Shown in pieces: positions 29,402 through 38,423 of a stretch of 47,064 nt of DNA (position 1 is its first letter; each line of letters starts with the position of its first letter). The stretch is taken from IMG/VR virus record IMGVR_UViG_3300043469_001323, positions 1 through 47,064 of that record; one strand, given 5' to 3'. The stretch comes from a virus. A program made the translations under genes and the position numbers. A model generated the notes under the pieces. The model worked only from the letters and a program-made list of their open reading frames with translations. It was not told the DNA's origin and made no database searches.

Positions 29402-31417
29402 TTATCGTCCTTTCTTTTGAATAACAACTTTTTCATCAACAACTTTAATTAGATAAGATTTACCCTCAATCATTTTACCAGTCAACACTTCTTCGGACAA
29501 TAGGTCTTCAACTTTATCTTGGATTGCTCTTTTCAATGGACGAGCCCCGTATAATTCATCAAATCCAATCTTTGATAGATATTCCACCAATGATTCATCA
29601 TAAGTGATGTTGTATTTCATGTCCACAAGACGAGCCACCAATTTCTTCAATTCAATGTCTGTAATCTTCTTAATATCTTCTTGAGATAATGAGTTGAATA
29701 CGATTGTATCATCAATACGGTTTAAGAACTCAGGAGAGAAGAAATTCTTCATTTCTTTCATCAACATTTGTTTCTTTGCTTCCTCATTACCGTATGAATT
29801 AGAAGAGAAACCAATACCTGTTCCAAAGTCCTGTAGTTTTTTAACACCCAAGTTTGAAGTCAAGATAATCAAGGTATTCTTGAAGTTAATCTTGCGACCC
29901 AAACTATCCGTAACATGACCATCATCCAAGATTTGAAGTAAAATGGTGAACACATCTTTATGAGCCTTTTCAACCTCGTCAAACAAGATTACAGAATACG
30001 GTTTGTTTTTAACTTTTTCAGTTAACAATCCACCTTCTTCATATCCAACATAACCTGGAGGAGCTCCGACCAATTTAGATATGGTATGTTTTTCTTGATA
30101 TTCAGACATATCCACACGAATAAGTGAATCTTCAGAACCAAACATTTCTTTAGCCAATTGTTTGGCTAAATAGGTCTTACCAACACCTGTTGAACCCAAG
30201 AATACGAATGAACCAATTGGACGATTTGGGTCTTTGATACCTAAACGATTTCGTTTGATAGATTTTGCAATCTTGACAACCGCATTGTCTTGACCGATAA
30301 CTTTACCAATCAAATTCTTATCTAAATCCAACAACGCCTTGGTATCATCAACACTCATCTTACTCACAGGAATCTTGGTCATGTTTGATACAACATCATA
30401 AACATGTTCCAACAAGATTGTTTGTTTTTCTTTAGACAATTGTTCTTCAAACTTAACTTTTTCTTGGTCAAGTTTTGTTAACAATTTTTTCTCTTTATCA
30501 CGAAGTTCTGCCGCTTGTTCGTAGTTTTGTTTTTTAACAACATCAATTTTTTGTTGTTTGATTTCAGCCGCCTTTTTCTTAAGGTCTTCAATGATATCAG
30601 GAACTTTAAGGTCGGTTTGCATTCTTGCACCAACTTCATCCAAGATGTCAAATGCTTTATCAGGAAACTCACGGTCAGTGATATATCGGTCCGCCAACTT
30701 AACGCAAGTTTCGATAACCTCATCACTATAATTTACCTTATGGAAATTTTCGTATTTGTCACGAACATTTTTAAGGATTTGTATTGTTTCAGCAACTGAT
30801 GATGGCTCAACAATTACTTTTTGGAATCTACGCTCCAATGCTCCGTCTTTTTCAATGTTCTTACGGAACTCATCTAATGTGGTTGCCCCAATACATTGAA
30901 GTTCTCCACGAGAAAGTGCTGGTTTGAAAATGTTGGAACCATCCATTGAACCTGAAGAATTACCTGAACCAACCAATGTGTGAATCTCATCAATAAACAC
31001 AATGATGTTAGGGTTTTCTTGAAGTTCTTCAATAATGACTTTCATTCTTTCTTCAAATTGTCCACGGTATTTTGTACCAGCAACTACTGAAGTTAAGTCA
31101 AGATTAACAATTCGTTTGTCAATCAAATTACGAGGACACTCACCATTTACAATCTTAATTGCCAAACCTTCAACCAGTGCGGTTTTACCACAACCAGGTT
31201 CACCAATAATGATTGGATTATTTTTCTTTCTACGAGAAAGGATTTGAGCAATCCTCAAAATCTCACGGTCACGACCAATAACTGGGTCAAGTTTACCTGC
31301 CTCTGCAAGTTTATTCAAATCTCTACTGAAATTGTCCAATACGGGTGTATTTGAATCTGCAGTTGATTTTGATTTTTTACTCATCATTTTGTCGTCATCA
31401 TCCATTAAATCATTCAT
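29402..31417 (-). CDS. clpC: ClpC-like AAA+ unfoldase lacking the N-domain
   Basis: The protein has 671 residues from the chosen start [12 protein letters not shown]; an ATG 12 codons upstream is possible. Two AAA+ modules are complete. D1 has Walker A GEPGCGKT (72-79) and Walker B FIDEIHTL (Asp143-Glu144). D2 has Walker A GSTGVGKT (408-415), the pore loop [13 protein letters not shown] and Walker [12 protein letters not shown] short M-domain (about 280-330) carries a UVR-like [14 protein letters not shown]. The D2 loop FGTGIGF (IGF at 535-537) is the ClpP-docking signature, absent from ClpB, so this is a protease-type unfoldase. The usual N-domain of about 140 residues, which binds adaptors, is replaced by about 30 polar residues. 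It is divergent from the UVR-motif gene. Confidence 0.92.
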   Translation of the reverse strand: MNDLMDDDDKMMSKKSKSTADSNTPVLDNFSRDLNKLAEAGKLDPVIGRDREILRIAQILSRRKKNNPIIIGEPGCGKTALVEGLAIKIVNGECPRNLIDKRIVNLDLTSVVAGTKYRGQFEERMKVIIEELQENPNIIVFIDEIHTLVGSGNSSGSMDGSNIFKPALSRGELQCIGATTLDEFRKNIEKDGALERRFQKVIVEPSSVAETIQILKNVRDKYENFHKVNYSDEVIETCVKLADRYITDREFPDKAFDILDEVGARMQTDLKVPDIIEDLKKKAAEIKQQKIDVVKKQNYEQAAELRDKEKKLLTKLDQEKVKFEEQLSKEKQTILLEHVYDVVSNMTKIPVSKMSVDDTKALLDLDKNLIGKVIGQDNAVVKIAKSIKRNRLGIKDPNRPIGSFVFLGSTGVGKTYLAKQLAKEMFGSEDSLIRVDMSEYQEKHTISKLVGAPPGYVGYEEGGLLTEKVKNKPYSVILFDEVEKAHKDVFTILLQILDDGHVTDSLGRKINFKNTLIILTSNLGVKKLQDFGTGIGFSSNSYGNEEAKKQMLMKEMKNFFSPEFLNRIDDTIVFNSLSQEDIKKITDIELKKLVARLVDMKYNITYDESLVEYLSKIGFDELYGARPLKRAIQDKVEDLLSEEVLTGKMIEGKSYLIKVVDEKVVIQKKGR

Positions 31418-31620
31418 ATGTTTTATAATTTTTGTTTTACAAAGTAATATCAAATTTCGTTCGTTTCCAAATATTTTGACAAATTGTCATAAATATTTTT
31501 TTTATATGTCATAATGTCATGATTATATTTTTTTATCTGAAAATTTGACCTATATTTATCAAAGGAATAAAATTTGATAGTGTAAAGGTACACAATAAAT
31601 TTTAAAAAACAAAAAAAAAC

Positions 31621-32055
31621 ATGTTTAGAAGAAGAAAAAAATTTAACGACATCTTTGATGATTTTGACGCAATCTTTAGTCAATTTGATGATTTGTTTGG
31701 TGGAATACCAAGTAATGTCGAATCTGAATCAGGAACCGATGAATTAGGTGATTGGACAAAAGAAACTTATAGATTACCTGACGGAAGAATTTTGATTACC
31801 AACTTTATTAGAACTAATAGCTCTCATGGGTCTAACCAAAGTTCAGGTATAACCTCATTAAAGAAAAAACTTCAACTTGCAATTGAAGAAGAAAACTTTG
31901 AAGATGCGGTAAAACTCAGAGATGAAATTAAAAACTATGAATCAAACCAAGATTTAATCAACAAACTTGAAACGGAACTAAAAAAATCAATTGAAGAAGA
32001 AAACTTTGAAAAATCAATTGAAATACGAGACCAAATCAAAAAATTAAAATCTTAA
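31621..32055 (+). CDS. Double-UVR-motif protein, candidate Clp adaptor
   Basis: The protein has 144 residues. The N-terminal 30 residues are basic, then rich in Phe and Asp (DDFDAIFSQFDDLFGG). A small domain (about 45-70, DWTKETYRLPDGRILITN) follows. The C-terminal half has two UVR motifs: LKKKLQLAIEEENFEDAVKL at about 80-106 and LKKSIEEENFEKSIEIRDQI at about 116-143. UVR motifs mediate protein contacts in UvrB, UvrC, the ClpC M-domain and the ClpC regulator McsA. It is divergent from the clpC-like gene across a 203-nt AT-rich intergenic region, so an adaptor or activator role is a reasonable inference. It lacks the zinc-binding CxxC pairs of McsA. Confidence 0.8.
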   Translation: MFRRRKKFNDIFDDFDAIFSQFDDLFGGIPSNVESESGTDELGDWTKETYRLPDGRILITNFIRTNSSHGSNQSSGITSLKKKLQLAIEEENFEDAVKLRDEIKNYESNQDLINKLETELKKSIEEENFEKSIEIRDQIKKLKS

Positions 32056-32061
32056 TTCAAG

Positions 32062-32083
32062 ACCCCTACAGAAATGTGGGGGT
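32062..32083 (+). terminator. Stable hairpin after the UVR gene
   Basis: A 9-bp stem ACCCCTACA / TGTGGGGGT is closed by a GAAA tetraloop. The T-run is short, so it is either a terminator or an RNA-stabilising hairpin. Confidence 0.6.
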
Positions 32084-32086
32084 TTG

Positions 32087-32094
32087 TATTTATA
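32087..32094 (+). promoter_or_regulatory. TATTTATA box
   Basis: An exact box ending 3 nt before the ATG at 32098. Confidence 0.35.
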
Positions 32095-32097
32095 TAC

Positions 32098-32430
32098 ATG
32101 AAACCATTTGAAAAATTTTTATCATCCGCAACAGATGTACGAGAATTGCTTGACATTTATTTAGAGTTAAGACAACATTTTCAAGAATTAGGGTTTAGTG
32201 AAAACGATTTAAAAAGTCCTCCAACATATACCCCAAAGATGATGACATTATTCCATAAATTTAATGATGTACAAATGGCTTTATTTAATCAAGTTAAATC
32301 TTATGGTTTTGATATTACATTTAATGAGTTAACTAATTATATGGAACCATTAATGTATAAAATAAACGAATTAACACCACTTAAAGAAAATGGCAATAAT
32401 CAAAGAAGAAATAGTTGGGACGAAGATTAA
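32098..32430 (+). CDS. Hypothetical helical protein, 110 aa
   Basis: It starts MKPFEKFLSSATDVRELLDI. It is mainly helical, with FHKFNDVQMALFNQVKSYGF in the middle and a polar C-terminus. It overlaps the KTSC gene by 41 nt in another frame. No family is recognised. Confidence 0.65.
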   Translation: MKPFEKFLSSATDVRELLDIYLELRQHFQELGFSENDLKSPPTYTPKMMTLFHKFNDVQMALFNQVKSYGFDITFNELTNYMEPLMYKINELTPLKENGNNQRRNSWDED

Positions 32431-32632
32431 AAACGAAATTAAATCATCAAACATTAAGTCAACAGAATACGACACTGAAACAAAAGATTTAGTGGTTGAA
32501 TTTAATAACGGAGCAAAATACAAATACGACGGAGTTCCACATCAAGTATATACCAAACTAAGATTAGCTGAATCTCAGGGCAAATTCTTTACGACAGATA
32601 TCTCAAAAAAATATCCATATAAAAAACTTTAA
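32390..32632 (+). CDS. KTSC-domain protein
   Basis: The protein has 80 residues. The segment IKSTEYDTETKDLVVEFNNG, then AKYKYDGVPHQVYTKLRLAE and SQGKFFTTDI fit the KTSC domain, named after its occurrence at lysyl-tRNA synthetase C-termini and common as a free-standing phage protein. The function of the free domain is unclear; RNA binding has been suggested. It overlaps the preceding gene and precedes the nucleotidyltransferase by 21 nt. Confidence 0.8.
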   Translation: MAIIKEEIVGTKIKNEIKSSNIKSTEYDTETKDLVVEFNNGAKYKYDGVPHQVYTKLRLAESQGKFFTTDISKKYPYKKL

Positions 32633-32641
32633 CTTTCTCAC

Positions 32642-32649
32642 TATTTATA
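32642..32649 (+). promoter_or_regulatory. TATTTATA box
   Basis: An exact box ending 4 nt before the ATG of the nucleotidyltransferase gene. Confidence 0.35.
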
Positions 32650-32653
32650 TAGG

Positions 32654-33379
32654 ATGAGTAATTTCCAAAAAATACTTGATAGTTTTTCTATTAAAGACAC
32701 TTTAAATCCAAAAATTTGGGAGAACCCCAAAGAACCTAACAAATCGGTTATGATACCAAAGGTTAGAAAAGGTCTTATGCGTATTGCGGAAGAATTTATT
32801 GATTATTTGGGAGAAGATATTTTTGTAGATGATGTTCATCTCACAGGTTCTCTTGCAAATTTCAATTGGTCTGAATTTTCTGACTTTGATTTACATGTAA
32901 TTGTTGATTTAAAACAATATGAAAAACAAAGTGATTTATACAAACAATTGTTCAATTTAAAGAAACAAGTTTTTAACGACAAACATAATATTAAAATTTT
33001 TGGTTACGATGTTGAGTTATATGCTCAGGATGCGGAAGAGCCTCATTATAGTTCAGGAGTTTATTCTGTAATGAATAATGAGTGGGTCAGTAAACCAAAA
33101 AAATTCAAGAATGAAATTGATAAAGGAATACTTGAAAAGAAGATTAAATCTTGGACTGAAAAGATTGATACTGCAATTGACGAGGGTAAAGATTTAGAGA
33201 CAATTAAGACCAAACTTAAAGATTATAGAAAAGCTGGATTAGAAAAAGATGGTGAATTATCTTATGAAAATTTGGTCTTTAAGTTCTTAAGAAGGTCAGG
33301 TCACATAGAAAAATTATTTGACACCGTTAATAAAGAGACGGATAAAGAGCTTTCAATTGAAAGAACAATTCAAGAATAG
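32654..33379 (+). CDS. Pol-beta-type nucleotidyltransferase
   Basis: The protein has 241 residues. The motif VHLTGSLANFNWSEFSDFDL followed by HVIVD is the GS...DxD signature of pol-beta-like nucleotidyltransferases, with both catalytic Asp present. A third acidic residue is expected in VELYAQDAEE. The C-terminal helical part may bind the partner. Such phage enzymes could modify RNA ends or proteins (AMP or UMP transfer); the target cannot be read from the sequence. It lies just after the KTSC gene. Confidence 0.8.
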   Translation: MSNFQKILDSFSIKDTLNPKIWENPKEPNKSVMIPKVRKGLMRIAEEFIDYLGEDIFVDDVHLTGSLANFNWSEFSDFDLHVIVDLKQYEKQSDLYKQLFNLKKQVFNDKHNIKIFGYDVELYAQDAEEPHYSSGVYSVMNNEWVSKPKKFKNEIDKGILEKKIKSWTEKIDTAIDEGKDLETIKTKLKDYRKAGLEKDGELSYENLVFKFLRRSGHIEKLFDTVNKETDKELSIERTIQE

Positions 33380-33402
33380 TTAAATTATTTGTATCGGTCG
33401 TA

Positions 33403-33410
33403 TATTTATA
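33403..33410 (+). promoter_or_regulatory. Candidate late promoter box TATTTATA
   Basis: An exact box 13 nt before the ATG at 33424. Confidence 0.45.
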
Positions 33411-33423
33411 AATAAAAAATTAA

Positions 33424-34257
33424 ATGGCTTCAGTAACTTATTTGGTAGCCCCTTGTGCAGGTGGTTCAGGAATTAATGTAGATTTTAATAGTTCGTCGCT
33501 TCCTACGGTTGGAGGTAACTATTATTTAACTTTCTCTGGTGGAACAACACCAGGATGTTATGAAGTTGTTGATACTGCAGAACCTTCGGTAGGTATTGAT
33601 AGTGTTCAAACTATGTCAATTAACTACAATGACTGTTTAACTTGTTTAGCCGCGAATCCAACACCTACACCAACTCCAACACAAACTCAAACTCCAACTG
33701 TAACACCAACATCAACCATAACACCAACAGTAACAAGAACACCAACTCAAACTCCGACTATTACACCAACTAAATCGGTAACTCCAACACCAAGTATAAC
33801 CCCAACATCAACTATAACGCCAACGGTAACATCTACACCAACTCAAACTCCAACATCAACTATAACGCCAACGGTAACATCTACACCAACAATTACACCA
33901 ACAAAAACGGTTACCCCAACGGTAACATCTACACCAACAGTTACACCAACAAAAACTGCAACACCAACAATAACACCAACTATAACTCCTACAAAAACTG
34001 CAACACCAACTGTAACTCCAACTAATACTCCAACACCAACAAATACACCTACACCATCTCCATCACCATACCCTTTCTCAGGATATGGGGTTGATGCACA
34101 ATATGCCTATACAATTGAAATATTAGGTTCGTTTAGTGGAGGTACCGCACCATCTGGAGCGATAGCCCCTCACCCAATATTTACTGACGCAAATGGTGTA
34201 CCATACGCACAATTAAACGCAATCACATTAGGTGGTTTTAACGGATTAAATAATTAA
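33424..34257 (+). CDS. Thr-Pro repeat surface protein
   Basis: The protein has 277 residues. The N-terminal 75 residues form a small beta-rich domain with four Cys ([20 protein letters not shown]). Residues about 80-215 are an almost unbroken TPT/TPTxT repeat. The C-terminus (about 60 residues) is a Gly-rich domain with [17 protein letters not shown]. Thr/Pro stalks of this type separate domains on virion fibres or decoration proteins and may be glycosylated. Repeat number is likely to vary between isolates. The gene starts the large head-gene run. Confidence 0.7.
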   Translation: MASVTYLVAPCAGGSGINVDFNSSSLPTVGGNYYLTFSGGTTPGCYEVVDTAEPSVGIDSVQTMSINYNDCLTCLAANPTPTPTPTQTQTPTVTPTSTITPTVTRTPTQTPTITPTKSVTPTPSITPTSTITPTVTSTPTQTPTSTITPTVTSTPTITPTKTVTPTVTSTPTVTPTKTATPTITPTITPTKTATPTVTPTNTPTPTNTPTPSPSPYPFSGYGVDAQYAYTIEILGSFSGGTAPSGAIAPHPIFTDANGVPYAQLNAITLGGFNGLNN

Positions 34258-34277
34258 AAGATAAAATAAAAAAAAAT

Positions 34278-35786
34278 ATGGCGAACTTAAAACCAATTGG
34301 TAGTGAAAAACTAACAGGTCAAGACAAAATAAATAGAATCATGGAAATTGCTCGTTTTAACGAAGTAATGCCAAGGGCAATTAACGAAACTGCAAAATCT
34401 GAATATTCAGTATCTCTTGCTGATGGAAACAAATATGAAATTGTTAGAGAAAGACAAGGTTATATTATTAAGAGAACTATTTCTGAATCTGAAACTGACT
34501 ATATTGAACCTATGAAGAATAGAAAATACTATTCATCATATTCACAAGCATTCAAAAGATTAAATCTTGTTGCAGGAGAATTAAATAGAATCAATGAAAA
34601 TGAAGAAGGTGTTTCATTATATGGTGAACAAAAAAAATTCACATTAAAAACACCAAAACCGGCACCTGAAGCTGAGGCACCTATGGCACCGCCAGCGGCT
34701 CCACCAGCAGTACCATCACCCGAATTACCACCATCACCAATGGACGGAGGTGATGATATGGATATGGAAGATATGGGTATGGAAGATATGGGTATGGAAG
34801 ATGCTCCTGAAGTAGATGACATTGATGTTGATATTGATGTTGACACTGAAGAAGGTGGGAACGAAGATACCGAAGGTCAGATTACATTCAAAACAATTCA
34901 AAAACTTACGGGTAAATTAACTCAAAAAATTAGAACTCTTGAAAATCAAGAAGGTATGACATCTGAAGATATTAAGTATGTTGTTAATATGGTTCTTTCT
35001 TCATTTGATTTAAATTCTTTATCTGAAGAAGATAAAGAAGACATCATGTCAAAATTTGAAGAAGATTCTGAAGATTTAGGTGGTGACGACATGGACGGAG
35101 AAGATTTAACTGACGATAGTGAAGTTGAAGACATTCAGGCTGATATGGATGTTGCAGTTGAAGGCGAAATGGAAGAAGGAGACATGTATGGTTCATTTGG
35201 TAATTTAAAAAGAAAAGATTATAAAGGCGATACTTATTACGATGAAAATGATAGATTGGCTAAAGATTCTGACATATACGGCATAGGTGGAGATAATTTT
35301 GATACAGAAGAATTTGATTCTTTCCAAAAGTTATATGACAAATATGGTGACAAACAACGCTGGTTTGATAAAAGAAGTGGTGAAAACATGTTTAACAAAT
35401 ATAAAGACCTAACAGGTAAACCATTTAAGGTAAAAACAAGAAAATCTGAAATGGAAGATTCTGGTAATGGAGCAATCTTTGATAGTATTTTTGGAGAATC
35501 AAAAGTAGACAAAGTAATTTCAAAATATTTTGAGGTTTCTAAAAAAGAAATTAGAGAAAGTAAAGAAAAACAAATTACTGAAACCGCTAAGAAAAAAGTA
35601 GTAGTTAATCAAATTATGGAATCGGTAGTTAAAATGACTAAAACTATTGAGCAAGAATTAGCAGCAAAAAAATTCTTACAAGAAAATTTAAATTCTAAAT
35701 TTATTGGAATTACAAATAAAAAGAACTTAGTTTTTGAAACTAATAAAGGTCAAGTTAGAATAACACCAAACGGAAGTTTAATATGA
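34278..35786 (+). CDS. Acidic virion-type protein with Pro-rich linker
   Basis: The protein has 502 residues. The N-terminal domain (about 1-125) includes INRIMEIARFNEVMPRAIN. Next comes an Ala/Pro linker (APPAVPSPELPPSP). A long acidic region has DMEDMGMEDMGMEDAPEVDD repeats, and a basic helical C-terminus ends NKGQVRITPNGSLI. The alternation of acidic core and basic ends resembles head-interior or scaffold-type proteins. No named family is recognised. Its end overlaps the next start by 4 nt (ATGA). Confidence 0.65.
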   Translation: MANLKPIGSEKLTGQDKINRIMEIARFNEVMPRAINETAKSEYSVSLADGNKYEIVRERQGYIIKRTISESETDYIEPMKNRKYYSSYSQAFKRLNLVAGELNRINENEEGVSLYGEQKKFTLKTPKPAPEAEAPMAPPAAPPAVPSPELPPSPMDGGDDMDMEDMGMEDMGMEDAPEVDDIDVDIDVDTEEGGNEDTEGQITFKTIQKLTGKLTQKIRTLENQEGMTSEDIKYVVNMVLSSFDLNSLSEEDKEDIMSKFEEDSEDLGGDDMDGEDLTDDSEVEDIQADMDVAVEGEMEEGDMYGSFGNLKRKDYKGDTYYDENDRLAKDSDIYGIGGDNFDTEEFDSFQKLYDKYGDKQRWFDKRSGENMFNKYKDLTGKPFKVKTRKSEMEDSGNGAIFDSIFGESKVDKVISKYFEVSKKEIRESKEKQITETAKKKVVVNQIMESVVKMTKTIEQELAAKKFLQENLNSKFIGITNKKNLVFETNKGQVRITPNGSLI

Positions 35787-36178
35787 GCTATTTAACTTAT
35801 GTTAATGGACTAGGTCCTAACTATAAGGGAGATAATTTATATGAATTCATTTTTTCAGATAGTTTGGATGTTTGGGGGGAATCTTGGGAAAGTAAACCCT
35901 CCAACGGTTATCCAACTCCACCTGAATTACAATATATAAAGAAAGTGGGAGTTTTGAGAAATACTGATTTAAAATTAGAATTAATTCAGAACTCCGATTT
36001 TTTTTCTATGATAGACGCAATTGACGATGTTGTTGCGTTAGCCTGGGAACCCGAAGAATCTGAAGGAAAAAAAAGAATTGTTTTTAGATTTGGAAGTACC
36101 GAACAAGAAATTAAAGATAAACTCTACGAAAGAGATTTGATTTTAGAATTTGAAAAAAAATTAGTATATGAAAGTTAA
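35783..36178 (+). CDS. Hypothetical protein, 131 aa
   Basis: It starts MSYLTYVNGLGPNYKGDNLY and has a beta-rich look (YEFIFSDSLDVWGESWES), ending in a charged helix. It overlaps both neighbours (4 and 11 nt), so it is tightly coupled in the head operon. I recall similar small proteins near the terminase genes of marine T4-like phages; the function is unknown. Confidence 0.7.
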   Translation: MSYLTYVNGLGPNYKGDNLYEFIFSDSLDVWGESWESKPSNGYPTPPELQYIKKVGVLRNTDLKLELIQNSDFFSMIDAIDDVVALAWEPEESEGKKRIVFRFGSTEQEIKDKLYERDLILEFEKKLVYES

Positions 36179-37043
36179 TAAAAAAGCCCTTCAATTGATT
36201 GAAAAAGGATTATCATCAAAAACAGTTAGTAAATTAACTGAATCACAGATTGATACTTTACACAAGAAATTATTTGCAGAACAAACTATGGTATCTAAAG
36301 CCGATACTGCAACTATCTCAAAATTAAAACAAGAGAAAAAACCATTCCAACTTTACGAAAAAGAAGTTGATGAGGAAGAAGAAGTGACTATGGACCCAAA
36401 CAAAGAAACTGAAACTCAAGACCCGCATCAAGTAGGTCCTTCATCTGATGATGGATTTGGTACTGAAGATGATGGTATGGGAATGTTTGAAGAAAAAAAG
36501 GATGGTCCAAACCCATGGGCTATTTGTCATGCACAAGTTGGACCTAAAAAAACAAGAAAATTTGAGAGATGTGTTATGTCAGTAAAAAAACAATTGAAAG
36601 AAGGAAAAAATCCCGTATCTTTGTTCTTGGAAACCCAAATAGAAAGAATCGTGGAAAAACATATACCCCCAAGAATTACTAAAGGTGACTTAATGAGAGT
36701 TATTACTGAGTCAGAACCTGCTGTTGCGCCTACAAAACCAAAAACAAAACCAACAACAAAACCTAATATAAAGCCAAGACCTTCACATCCTGGTAAAAAC
36801 CCGAATCCTGGTGAAAATCCAGCACCAAAGGCTAAAAAAGGTGAAACAAAAGAACAGGTAGCTCCAACAACAAAACCAGCTCCTGTAAAACCAACGACAA
36901 AACCAACGACAAAACCAAGACCTTCACATCCTGGTAAAAACCCGAATCCTGGTGAAAATCCAGCACCAAAGGCTGGAAAAGTTTCTCCTGAACAAGCGAA
37001 AGAAAAAGTAATTGATTTAATAATGAACCTAATACAAAAATAA
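36168..37043 (+). CDS. Lys/Pro-rich virion-type protein with duplicated segment
   Basis: The protein has 291 residues. The N-terminal helical part and an acidic linker lead to NPWAICHAQVGPKKTRKFER followed by CVMSVKKQLKEG, a Cys-containing block seen in several hypothetical phage proteins. The C-terminal 110 residues are a Lys/Pro/Thr linker in which a 20-residue block starting PRPSHPGKNPNPGEN occurs twice, from identical DNA. The basic Pro-rich tail suggests contact with DNA or an acidic partner in the head. Confidence 0.65.
   Translation: MKVNKKALQLIEKGLSSKTVSKLTESQIDTLHKKLFAEQTMVSKADTATISKLKQEKKPFQLYEKEVDEEEEVTMDPNKETETQDPHQVGPSSDDGFGTEDDGMGMFEEKKDGPNPWAICHAQVGPKKTRKFERCVMSVKKQLKEGKNPVSLFLETQIERIVEKHIPPRITKGDLMRVITESEPAVAPTKPKTKPTTKPNIKPRPSHPGKNPNPGENPAPKAKKGETKEQVAPTTKPAPVKPTTKPTTKPRPSHPGKNPNPGENPAPKAGKVSPEQAKEKVIDLIMNLIQK
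36774..36833 (+). repeat. 60-bp direct repeat, copy 1
   Basis: Identical to 36915-36974 over 60 bp and in frame; the copies start 141 bp apart. Exact identity points to a recent duplication or ongoing gene conversion. Confidence 0.9.
36915..36974 (+). repeat. 60-bp direct repeat, copy 2
   Basis: The second copy of the repeat at 36774-36833, flanked by repeated ACAAAACCA-type linkers. Confidence 0.9.
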
Positions 37044-37046
37044 TTT

Positions 37047-38417
37047 ATGGCAAAAAAATTTAACGAACAAATTGACTACGGGAATACACCAGAGAGAATG
37101 GACCCGAACTTGGAAAGAAAGTTAGCAAGTCCTGAGGGATTGTATGCTAAGAATCCTGCAATGACCAAAGGTTCTGCGGATGTTCAAAGATTGGTGAGTA
37201 ACAGATTTCAAAAAGTTGCCGATAAATTAAGACAAGTTACTGGCATAGAAGATTTAAGTTCTAAACAAGTTCAAGGTATGGTTTATCAAGAAATGATGAG
37301 AAAACTTCCTGGTATCATGAGAATTGAAGCCGCTCACAGAGACGAACTTATTGATTTAGCGAAAGAGGCATCGTTAGATGAAGCCGAAGTACCTGCAAAT
37401 TGGTACCAAATTGAGGCTAGTTTAGGAATGCCAAACACTGATAGATTCAGATTTGAACCAGAAGATGAGAATGATAATACAGAAGATGAGGATGAAGAAG
37501 AAAAACCAAAACAAATGGAATTTCCATCATTTGATATTGAAGATTTAACCGACGAAGAAATTTTAGAATTAGAAAAACATAAAAGAAATATAATTAATGC
37601 TATCATTCAAGGGGCAGCTAAGAAAGGACATTATCTTTTCCAAAAACCTGAAGTTAAATCAAGATTAGATGCAATTGACCCATCTCTTTATGGTGATTAT
37701 TTAGGTATCATGGCAATCAATGATTTCTTATACTTTAGTATGGAACAAATGATTGAAATGATGAGTCAAACAGGTCAAGGTGTTGCGGGTAAAGTTGAGT
37801 TAAGCGACGCTGATGAGGACGAAGGAGGCGAAGGTGAAGAAGGTGAACAACAACCTGATACCAAAATTACTGCAACAGGTATGATTTTCCCAATTCTTTG
37901 TCACGAAATCATTAAAGGTTTGGAAGAAGCTAAAGGTAGACACGGTTTGCCACAAGAACAAGGATTACGTCAAAAAGTACAAGGACAAACAGATACATTA
38001 GGTAATGAACCAATGCAATTGAGAATTGGTCCAGAAATTGTTGAGAAAATTAGATTTGCGTTACCTGATGAAATATATGACCCAAATAATAAAGGACTAA
38101 TAAACTGGTTCCATATCTTGTTATACCAAGTACCGGCACAAGAGTTTTTACAAATTATTGGAAACGCCATTTCGGAAGATGAGTCAAAAAACAAAAAAGC
38201 AACTTCAAGATTTGAAGAAATCGTAAAAGAGGCTCTTCAAATGAAAGAAGATTTTGAAAACTATCAAGAAGAACATCGTGATGATAATGATGATGATTAT
38301 GGTGATGATAATGATGATGATTATGGTGATGATGGTGGTAATGATAATGGCGATGATTATGATGACGATGATTTAGATGACTTTTTAGGTAGTTTAGGTA
38401 TATCGAGACCTAAATAA
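37047..38417 (+). CDS. Acidic virion-type protein upstream of terminase
   Basis: The protein has 456 residues. A helical N-terminus with RMDPNLERKLASPEGLYAKN is followed by an acidic linker, a central helical domain (ATGMIFPILCHEIIKGLEE ... INWFHILLYQVPAQEFLQII) and a C-terminal Asp-rich repeat (DDNDDDYGDD type) before the end LDDFLGSLGI. The middle resembles uncharacterised proteins encoded next to gp17 in marine T4-like phages. Its stop is 6 nt before the terminase GTG start. The function is unknown; head assembly is likely from position. Confidence 0.7.
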   Translation: MAKKFNEQIDYGNTPERMDPNLERKLASPEGLYAKNPAMTKGSADVQRLVSNRFQKVADKLRQVTGIEDLSSKQVQGMVYQEMMRKLPGIMRIEAAHRDELIDLAKEASLDEAEVPANWYQIEASLGMPNTDRFRFEPEDENDNTEDEDEEEKPKQMEFPSFDIEDLTDEEILELEKHKRNIINAIIQGAAKKGHYLFQKPEVKSRLDAIDPSLYGDYLGIMAINDFLYFSMEQMIEMMSQTGQGVAGKVELSDADEDEGGEGEEGEQQPDTKITATGMIFPILCHEIIKGLEEAKGRHGLPQEQGLRQKVQGQTDTLGNEPMQLRIGPEIVEKIRFALPDEIYDPNNKGLINWFHILLYQVPAQEFLQIIGNAISEDESKNKKATSRFEEIVKEALQMKEDFENYQEEHRDDNDDDYGDDNDDDYGDDGGNDNGDDYDDDDLDDFLGSLGISRPK

Positions 38418-38423
38418 CATTTT

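Noticed and set aside
33658-34070. CRISPR-like array from regular repeats
   Set aside because: The repeats are in-frame codons for Thr and Pro without unique spacers; no CRISPR array is seen in the window.
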